A stretch of 64,000 nt of DNA from Paenibacillus sp. IHBB 10380. GTDB lineage: Bacteria; Bacillota; Bacilli; Paenibacillales; Paenibacillaceae. The stretch is taken from assembly GCF_000949425.1 (NCBI RefSeq), contig NZ_CP010976.1:5022001-5086000 (forward strand), written 5' to 3'. Below the pieces are notes generated by a model. That model saw only the letters and a list, made by a program, of their open reading frames with translations, was not told the origin of the DNA and made no database searches. Position 1 is the stretch's first letter, and every line of letters begins with the position of its first letter. This document shows positions 57,943-64,000 of this stretch, one piece after another. The position numbers and the translations under genes are program-made.

Positions 57943-60288
57943 ATGAAAATCGTTAATCTTGCCCTGGCCAACATCAAAAAAGGAAAAAGTGCCGCAATCT
58001 CTCTGTTTGTCTTGATTTTTATTGCGGGGCTACTGCTCAATGTAGGAATGACGGTTATTACCAAAATAAATACCTTCTATGATGATAAGGTTGAAGAACT
58101 GCACGATGCGCATGTGAGCATTATTATGAACAGTGCAGATTATAAACAACCTTATGAAGATTTCCTCAAGACTTATTCTGGAGTGAAAGAGGCAGAAACG
58201 GAAACGATTATTTTGATGGGTGCATCCAAGTTCCGTTTTGGGGATAGCGACTTGAATATTGGCGCTGCACTGCTCAATGCGGATGCCAAACGGAAATTTT
58301 CGCCGCTGAAACTGATTGAAAAGATGGATACTATTAGCAACGATGGTATATATGTGTCTTACAGCTTTAAAGCAAGCGGTGGCTATAAACTGAGTGACAC
58401 CTTCACGATTACCTATCAGGACATGGACTACAGTTACCGTATCGCGGGATTTTTTGAGGCAACCACGATGGGTACGAACAATAATGGCATGATGAAATTC
58501 CTTTTACCGGACGCTGCCTATCATCAATTGTCCGATAAGCTGGGAGATACCGCGGGCGGCACCCTTATGTCTTCTATCCTTACGGACAGTACACAATCGA
58601 CTGAGCTGCTTAACGACTACAACAAGCAATTTACGCATCCGGATATAGGGAAAACTCCCCAATACTTCTGGGGAACTGACATCGAGATGATGAAAAGCGT
58701 CAGTACGATGACGATCAATATCATCGCTATGATTCTGGTTGCATTTGCGGCGGTTATAGTGATTGTGTCCTTGATTGTCATCAAGTTCCGTGTGACAAAT
58801 AGTATCGACGATGGCATGGTTAATATCGGCGTCCTCAAAGCCGTAGGTTATACTAGCAGGCAGATCCTTGCATCCATTACTTTGCAGTTTATGCTAATTG
58901 CACTTTCTGCGGGTGTCGTCGGAGTCGGGATTTCTTATGCAGCAATGCCTGTATTCGGTGGAATTATCTCTTCTTTATCAGGACTGCTGTGGACCCAGAG
59001 CTTTGACGTGTCGATTAATATTGCCTGTATTCTAATAGTTGCCCTATTGGTGCTAACGGTGACACTGCTTTCCTCCATACGCATCCGGAAACTTCACCCA
59101 GTTGCAGCGTTACGGGGAGGGATCATGACCCACAGCTTTAAAAATAATTTTTTCCCGTTGGAGAAAGCCAAGGGTGGACTCCATTTTATGCTCGCTTGCA
59201 AAACGATGATTACCAATAGTAAGCAGAACATCATGATTGCCTTAATCATGGTTGCGATTACCTTTGCATCCGTCTTCTCCATTGTGCTGTATTACAATGT
59301 TGCGGTAAATAAAACTGCGTTTATTAATCTCGTTGGTTCGGAGAAGTCTAGTGTAGTGGTTCAGTCTAAGCCCGACATAGATAACAAAAAGTTACTCGTA
59401 GATATTGAACAAATGGATGGTGTGGAAAAGATTGCTATACTAGACGTCATTACAACGACGATTGACGAACAAAGCTTTTATACGAATATATCGGATGATT
59501 ACGCTAAGCTGGAAAACAATACGGTCTATAAAGGTAGATATCCGCAATACGACAACGAAATTGCCGTTTCTGGGGCGGTGGCAAAGCTGCTTCATAAAAG
59601 CATCGGGGATACAGTTAAGGTGGAAGTGGGCGATATATCCTATCCGTTTTTGATTACCGGGCTGAGCCAATCTATAAACTATATGGGGCAGATTACATCT
59701 TTAACTATACCTGGTGTACAGCATCTAATCCCCGATTATACAGGCAAGACAATAAATGTTTATCTGAAAGAGGTGGATAATGCCAGCTTTATTCGAGACT
59801 TCAAAGTACAGTACGGAGATTTGATAGATGATATAATGGATGTAGATGAGATGTTGGGTAGCCAAAGCAGTATTTATATCTCAGCCGTGTTTGCTGTCAT
59901 GGTTATGATTCTTGCGATAACCACGCTGGTAGTTACTCTGATTCTCTATCTTGTCATCAAAACAATGATTCTTAGGCGTAAGAGGGAATTTGGAATTTTG
60001 AAAGCGACCGGATACACCACTCTCCAGCTTATGACTCAGATTGCGCTGAGCTTTGTTCCCATTGTTATTGTAGGGGTACTTATCGGTGGGGTGCTGGGAT
60101 GTCTGTATACGAATTCTATGCTCACTTTGCTACTCTCTAGCGCTGGGATTTACAACGTGCAATTCATCGTGAATATTCCTCTGATCATCGTGCTTTGTAC
60201 CGGTATTATTGTGCTGGCCTATCTCGTATCGATGCTAGTAGCACGGAGGATCAAGCGGATATCAGCTTATGGGTTGATTACAGAATAA
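57943..60288 (+). CDS. FtsX-type ABC transporter permease
   Basis: 781 residues with two FtsX units. TM1 is at about 17-38, an outside domain at about 40-255, and three to four TM at about 260-395. A second TM starts at about 430, a second outside domain spans about 455-645, and three TM end at about 775. This double layout (LolC/SalY-like) differs from BceB, which has one large loop between TM7 and TM8. It forms an exporter or mechanotransmission complex with the ATPase, regulated by the adjacent two-component system. The substrate is unknown; antimicrobial peptide resistance is a reasonable guess. Confidence 0.88.
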   Translation: MKIVNLALANIKKGKSAAISLFVLIFIAGLLLNVGMTVITKINTFYDDKVEELHDAHVSIIMNSADYKQPYEDFLKTYSGVKEAETETIILMGASKFRFGDSDLNIGAALLNADAKRKFSPLKLIEKMDTISNDGIYVSYSFKASGGYKLSDTFTITYQDMDYSYRIAGFFEATTMGTNNNGMMKFLLPDAAYHQLSDKLGDTAGGTLMSSILTDSTQSTELLNDYNKQFTHPDIGKTPQYFWGTDIEMMKSVSTMTINIIAMILVAFAAVIVIVSLIVIKFRVTNSIDDGMVNIGVLKAVGYTSRQILASITLQFMLIALSAGVVGVGISYAAMPVFGGIISSLSGLLWTQSFDVSINIACILIVALLVLTVTLLSSIRIRKLHPVAALRGGIMTHSFKNNFFPLEKAKGGLHFMLACKTMITNSKQNIMIALIMVAITFASVFSIVLYYNVAVNKTAFINLVGSEKSSVVVQSKPDIDNKKLLVDIEQMDGVEKIAILDVITTTIDEQSFYTNISDDYAKLENNTVYKGRYPQYDNEIAVSGAVAKLLHKSIGDTVKVEVGDISYPFLITGLSQSINYMGQITSLTIPGVQHLIPDYTGKTINVYLKEVDNASFIRDFKVQYGDLIDDIMDVDEMLGSQSSIYISAVFAVMVMILAITTLVVTLILYLVIKTMILRRKREFGILKATGYTTLQLMTQIALSFVPIVIVGVLIGGVLGCLYTNSMLTLLLSSAGIYNVQFIVNIPLIIVLCTGIIVLAYLVSMLVARRIKRISAYGLITE

Positions 60289-60335
60289 ATGATTACATTC
60301 GTATCTTGATTGCTGCTTCACCCCAATCATCAAAC

Positions 60336-60370
60336 GGCGGCGATTTGTGGCTTGAACTGCCACACCTCCA
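60336..60370 (+). repeat. Attachment-like scar F (shortened hairpin type)
   Basis: GGCGGCGATTTGTGG, 9 bases, then CCACACCTCCA. It matches scar C on the left arm but lacks the middle of the right arm. No terminator follows directly. The most decayed of the hairpin-type scars. Confidence 0.55.
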
Positions 60371-60663
60371 TTATTGTATGAATTAAAAAAGACCTACTCT
60401 GTAACATTAAAAAGGGATCTAGTGAAGAAAATAAAATTTTGCAGGAAGTTTTATTTTCTTCTATAGAATCTGTTAATATGAGATTGGGCACAAGTGAACA
60501 TAATCTAGAAAATAGTGTAGGTGTCTACACGTATATCTTTGTGCTTTAATTGGTATTAAACATTGCAAGTTGCATCAATGAAAGATTACTTGTTAGAATT
60601 AGATCATCTACTACCTTCTACATTATCAATATGTATGAAGATGACAACCAGGAGGGAATAAAA
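60371..60663 (+). other. Region before the GH3 gene
   Basis: No gene. At 60424-60461 GAAGAAAATAAAA pairs perfectly with TTTTATTTTCTTC over 13 bases with a 12-base loop. This may be a terminator or a fold in the leader RNA. An AGGAGG site lies 8 bases before the TTG start. Confidence 0.45.
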
Positions 60664-63450
60664 TTGAGCACACAGAAATTCGGAGTTCCATTAGAAGGTT
60701 TTGCTGAATTCAGCAGAAAAGTAGCCGCAGAAGGTGCCGTGCTGTTGAAAAATGAAGGACATGTTCTTCCCATTCAAAAAAATCAAAACGTTTCGATTTT
60801 TGGCAGAACTCAAGTTAATTATTATCGCAGCGGAACAGGTTCGGGCGGCAGTGTCCATGTGTCACATACAACCAATTTGTTGGACGGTCTTCGGAATAAA
60901 AAGAACATCGCAATCAACGAAGAATTAGCAACTGTATATGAAAATTGGATTGAGCAAAATCCATTTGATAATGGCGGAGGCGGCTGGGCTGCAGAGCCTT
61001 GGCACCAAGAGGAAATGCCTTTAACCGATGAGTTGGTGTCAGAGGCAAGACAAAAGTCTGACAAGGCGATCGTTGTGATTGGACGTACAGCAGGAGAAGA
61101 TCAGGATAACGCCGACGAGTCAGGAAGCTACCAGTTAACGGCGGAAGAAAAAACGATGCTGAAGATGGTGACGACCCATTTTGAACAAACAGCCGTTGTA
61201 CTGAATGTATCGAATATTATCGATATGAGCTGGATGTACGATGAAGGTTATGTACATCCGATTCCATGTGTCATTTACGCTTGGCAAGGCGGCATGGAAG
61301 GTGGCAATGCAATTGCCGACGTGTTGGTCGGAGAGGTGACACCTAGCGGTAAACTAACCGACACCATTGCTTTTTCAATCGAGGATTATCCATCAACTCA
61401 AAATTACGGCAATGAACTTAACAATGTTTATCAGGAAGATATTTATGTGGGATACCGTTATTTCGAAACGTTTCGACGGGATAAAGTCCAGTTTGAATTC
61501 GGTTACGGGTTGTCTTATACCCAGTTCGAAATCGAGTGCGAAGAAGCCAAACTGACCCTCAAAGAGGGAGAACAATCCGTTGAAATAGGCTTAACCGTAA
61601 AAAATATCGGTACAACCTATGCAGGAAAAGAGGTCGTGCAGGTTTATTACGAAGCACCGCAAGGAAAGCTGGGGCAGCCGGCTAAAGTTCTGGCTGCATT
61701 CGGGAAGACAAAAGCCCTTCAACCGGGTGAATCGCAGCGTCTTACTGTGTGCTTCTCCGTTCATTCTATGGCTTCCTATGATGATGCCGGTGTGACAGGG
61801 CATCCTTCCGCTTATGTGCTGGAAGAAGGGACATACCGCTTTTATGTGGGAACCAGTGTTAAAAATGTGAATGAAATTGGAATTGAAGGCCAAAGAGGTT
61901 ACGTTGTAGAAACTCTTCAAGTCGTGGAACAACTGCAAGAAGCAATGGCGCCATCTGAAAACTTTACGAGAATGAAGCCGGGCACCCGCAAAGAAGACGG
62001 TTCGTATGAACTGACCTTTGCAGAAGTACCGAAACGTAAGATTTCTATTGCAGAACGGATTGAAAAATATCTGCCGAAAACCTTAGAGCAAACTGGTAAT
62101 CAGGGCTACAAATTAAGGGATGTGTATGATGGAAAAGTCAGCATGAAAGCCTTTATTGCCCAGCTTAGCGATCAGGATCTGGCGGTGATTGTCAGAGGAG
62201 AAGGCATGAGCAGTCCGCTTGTTACACCGGGTACGGCTTCGGCTTTCGGCGGAGTAAGCGACAGCTTGTTAGACTACGGAATTCCGGTTGCTTGTACGGC
62301 GGACGGTCCGTCCGGGATTCGGATGGACAGCGGGCAGAAAGCGACACAGGTTGCGATCGGAACCTTGCTTGCGGCTACCTGGAATACGGAACTGGTCGAA
62401 GAACTTTATGTCATGGAGGGTCGGGAATTATTAAGCTATAACATTGATGCCTTACTTGGACCTGGTTTGAATATTCGCCGAAGTCCGCTCAACGGACGCA
62501 ACTTTGAGTATTTTTCGGAAGATCCGTTAATCTCTGGGGTGTTTGCCGCAGCTTGTACGCGCGGGATTATGAAAGGCGGTTCCAACGCCACGCTGAAGCA
62601 TTTCGCCTGCAACAACCAAGAAAAGAATCGCAGCAAAGTCGATGCTGTCGTGTCCGAGCGCGCCCTTCGGGAAATTTATCTGAAAGGTTTTGAAATCGCG
62701 GTGAAGCAGGGCGGAGCGAATTCGATTATGACCTCCTACAATCCGATCAACGGACACTGGGCGGCTTCCAACTATGATTTGAACACCACTATTCTTCGTA
62801 AGGAGTGGGGATTTAAAGGCATCGTGATGACGGACTGGTGGGCTATTATGAACGACGTGGTTAATGGAGGCCCTGCAGATCGGAAATATACGAACTGGAT
62901 GGTCCGTGCGCAAAACGATCTTTATATGGTGGTCATGAATTACGGCGCGGAAATCAATGCGTGGGAAGACAATACCCTAGATTCCCTGGAAAACGGCACC
63001 CTGACCCGAGGAGAACTGCAACGCAGCGCTATCAATATTTGCGAGTTCCTGATGCACGCGCCGGTATTCTCCAGAAAACAGGTGATTGAAGAAGCAGTAG
63101 ATACTTTCAAAGCCAATCCGTCTCTTTCGTCGGAACAAGCGCAAACTTTATCCGAAAATGCACAGGTGAAACCTGCCGCAGCTGGATCGACTTTTGTGAA
63201 AGTGGATCTGGCCGGGGAGTATCGGATTATTGTGCACATCATGTCTCCGGAATCCGAACTGGCGCAAAGTGCTTGTAACGTGACGCTGAACGATCAACCG
63301 ATGACGACCATTCAAACGAATGGTACAGACGGCAGATGGATCAGACAGAAGCTTGTAAAAATCGAATTGGAAGCAGGTCTTTATGAATTGAAGTTGGATT
63401 TCGTCAAACCAGGCTTGCAGATTGACTGGATCGAATTTAAACGAGTTTAA
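60664..63450 (+). CDS. Glycoside hydrolase family 3, domain-permuted beta-glucosidase-like
   Basis: 928 residues from TTG 60664 (MSTQKFGVPLEGF), with AGGAGG 8 bases upstream. The GH3 C-terminal type domain comes first (about 1-235: AIVVIGRTAGEDQDNADESG, SGKLTDTIA). A fibronectin-III-like domain follows (about 300-400). The catalytic (alpha/beta) domain is last (about 480-780), with ADGPSGIR, LKHFACNNQE and the nucleophile Asp at about 723 in GIVMTDWW. A C-terminal beta module (about 840-928) resembles a small carbohydrate-binding fold. No signal peptide, so it should act in the cytoplasm. GC is clearly higher in its second half. Confidence 0.92.
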   Translation: MSTQKFGVPLEGFAEFSRKVAAEGAVLLKNEGHVLPIQKNQNVSIFGRTQVNYYRSGTGSGGSVHVSHTTNLLDGLRNKKNIAINEELATVYENWIEQNPFDNGGGGWAAEPWHQEEMPLTDELVSEARQKSDKAIVVIGRTAGEDQDNADESGSYQLTAEEKTMLKMVTTHFEQTAVVLNVSNIIDMSWMYDEGYVHPIPCVIYAWQGGMEGGNAIADVLVGEVTPSGKLTDTIAFSIEDYPSTQNYGNELNNVYQEDIYVGYRYFETFRRDKVQFEFGYGLSYTQFEIECEEAKLTLKEGEQSVEIGLTVKNIGTTYAGKEVVQVYYEAPQGKLGQPAKVLAAFGKTKALQPGESQRLTVCFSVHSMASYDDAGVTGHPSAYVLEEGTYRFYVGTSVKNVNEIGIEGQRGYVVETLQVVEQLQEAMAPSENFTRMKPGTRKEDGSYELTFAEVPKRKISIAERIEKYLPKTLEQTGNQGYKLRDVYDGKVSMKAFIAQLSDQDLAVIVRGEGMSSPLVTPGTASAFGGVSDSLLDYGIPVACTADGPSGIRMDSGQKATQVAIGTLLAATWNTELVEELYVMEGRELLSYNIDALLGPGLNIRRSPLNGRNFEYFSEDPLISGVFAAACTRGIMKGGSNATLKHFACNNQEKNRSKVDAVVSERALREIYLKGFEIAVKQGGANSIMTSYNPINGHWAASNYDLNTTILRKEWGFKGIVMTDWWAIMNDVVNGGPADRKYTNWMVRAQNDLYMVVMNYGAEINAWEDNTLDSLENGTLTRGELQRSAINICEFLMHAPVFSRKQVIEEAVDTFKANPSLSSEQAQTLSENAQVKPAAAGSTFVKVDLAGEYRIIVHIMSPESELAQSACNVTLNDQPMTTIQTNGTDGRWIRQKLVKIELEAGLYELKLDFVKPGLQIDWIEFKRV

Positions 63451-63512
63451 ATGTAGAAACGCAAATGAGGTTTTTAAGCTATCAAGTCGTCTCGTTAGCG
63501 ACTGAGTCAACA

Positions 63513-63556
63513 CGCAGCGATGAATTGTGGATTTACTTCTCCACGATTCGCCTCCA
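63513..63556 (+). repeat. Attachment-like scar G (hairpin type)
   Basis: GAATTGTGG, 10 bases, CCACGATTC, then GCCTCCA. The arms pair over 9 bases. The end TTCGCCTCCA matches scar C, and the flank TTAGAAGAACC matches scar E. Confidence 0.7.
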
Positions 63557-63561
63557 TTAGA

Positions 63562-63588
63562 AGAACCCGCTCAGTGAGCGGGTTCTTT
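63562..63588 (+). terminator. Terminator after scar G
   Basis: AGAACCCGCTCA pairs with TGAGCGGGTTCT, then TTC. Almost identical to the hairpin after scar E. Confidence 0.9.
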
Positions 63589-63742
63589 CTCATTCAGGGA
63601 CTAGATTGTGGTCCAAATGACTACATAAGCAAATTGTTGATCATTCCCGACTAAGTGACGTTCCTCTCTCTAGCCCTATTGCTGTATGAAAAACCACCGT
63701 GGCAGTCGAATGATAAGCTTCATCTATGATAATCAAAACAAG

Positions 63743-63776
63743 AAAAGGACAATCGCTAGTCTCAGCGATTGCCCTT
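63743..63776 (-). terminator. Terminator of the minus-strand gene at the window end
   Basis: On the minus strand GGGCAATCGCT pairs with AGCGATTGTCC around GAGACT, followed by TTTTCTTG. Confidence 0.8.
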
Positions 63777-63831
63777 AGGTTATGGTTATATGAATGAATG
63801 ATACTTATTTTAATAAACCTCATTAATGTTC

Positions 63832-64000
63832 TTATGAGGCCCGATTCCCCTCGATTGCAAGCTTGCCGTATTTCGTATCGGCTACAGCCGTCAAGTGATC
63901 GCCTTCAATAGTACCTTTTGCCGTATAAGGAATCTTGGTAATTAACTTCTTGATCTCCCCTGAGAATACAAACGCATTGCCCTCGACCTTCCCGTCCGAA
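63832..64000 (-). CDS. C-terminal end of an unknown protein (partial)
   Basis: The minus frame reads SDGKVEGNAFVFSGEIKKLI, then TKIPYTAKGTIEGDHLTAVA and DTKYGKLAIEGNRAS before TAA. The alternating hydrophobic pattern suggests beta strands, as in surface proteins. Its start is beyond the window. A terminator lies about 55 bases after the stop. Family not recognised. Confidence 0.55.
   Translation of the reverse strand, partial: SDGKVEGNAFVFSGEIKKLITKIPYTAKGTIEGDHLTAVADTKYGKLAIEGNRAS

Noticed and set aside
57180..60288. BceAB-type bacitracin module
   Set aside because: The kinase has a large outside domain and the permease has two outside domains, unlike Bce systems.
49180..63558. Scars C, F and G can be read as protein tails (ELW....RLH-like)
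   Set aside because: The frames around them share no other residues and no start codon, while the inverted-repeat structure and tmRNA-type end explain the shared bases better. A short coding origin cannot be ruled out fully.
38996..64000. Integrase or prophage genes in the scar region
   Set aside because: No frame shows the tyrosine- or serine-recombinase motifs, and no phage structural genes are seen.

Overview
The window looks like chromosome from Paenibacillus or a close relative (low-GC Bacillota). The evidence is a his operon ending in hisIE and a PHP-type HisJ, followed by a prs paralog, a YvcD-like TPR gene and trxB. Further along come rapZ-yvcK-whiA-HPr, cggR-gapA-pgk-tpiA-gpmI-eno, and secG-rnr-smpB-ssrA. 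There are also several proteins with copper-amine-oxidase-like 'stalk' domains and an SLH-anchored surface enzyme. No homology search was possible; product names rest on recognised motifs, lengths and gene order.

Left part (1 to about 38.4 kb) is ordinary core genome. It holds histidine biosynthesis (1-5.95 kb), a divergent PRPP synthetase, a TPR/HTH protein and trxB. A minus-strand ABC transporter plus two-component set of the YvfRSTU type follows (10.0-13.4 kb). Then come glcK, rapZ-yvcK-whiA and an HPr/Crh-position gene, a SIMPL-domain secreted protein behind an ECF-like promoter, and potABCD. After these are a DUF2087 regulator with a GIY-YIG gene, a stalk/DUF3298 protein, clpP with a textbook CtsR box, tRNA-Arg(CCG), the CggR-controlled glycolytic genes, and the secG-rnr-smpB-ssrA block of protein export and ribosome rescue.

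Right part (about 38.6-64 kb) is accessory. It starts at the tmRNA gene ssrA, a classic integration target. Downstream of the intact tmRNA I see six further partial or decayed sites that end in the tmRNA 3' sequence or a close variant. Five of the six are followed at once by their own rho-independent terminator. Between them lie short cargo blocks: (i) a broken BaiN-type flavoprotein, a deleted IS, an exported amidase, a chemoreceptor, a membrane sensor-domain protein, a stalk/PQQ-like protein and several gene fragments; (ii) an SLH-anchored PHP-type metallohydrolase and a prolyl-4-hydroxylase-like oxygenase; (iii) a DJ-1/PfpI protein and a truncated VOC-domain fragment; (iv) a two-component system with an FtsX-type ABC exporter; (v) a domain-permuted GH3 beta-glucosidase; (vi) the end of an unknown minus-strand gene cut by the window edge. 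No integrase gene is visible.

The most interesting signal is this stacked array of ssrA-end sites. The sites fall into two types. One is a tmRNA-like T-arm plus acceptor end. The other is a hairpin with a GTGG-10 nt-CCAC core joined to the same TTCGCCTCCA end. Two of the sites share almost the same terminator and right flank. I read this as repeated island accretion at the tmRNA gene that left one- to five-gene cargo units, each closed by an att scar plus terminator. The scars are seen directly; the mechanism is inference.
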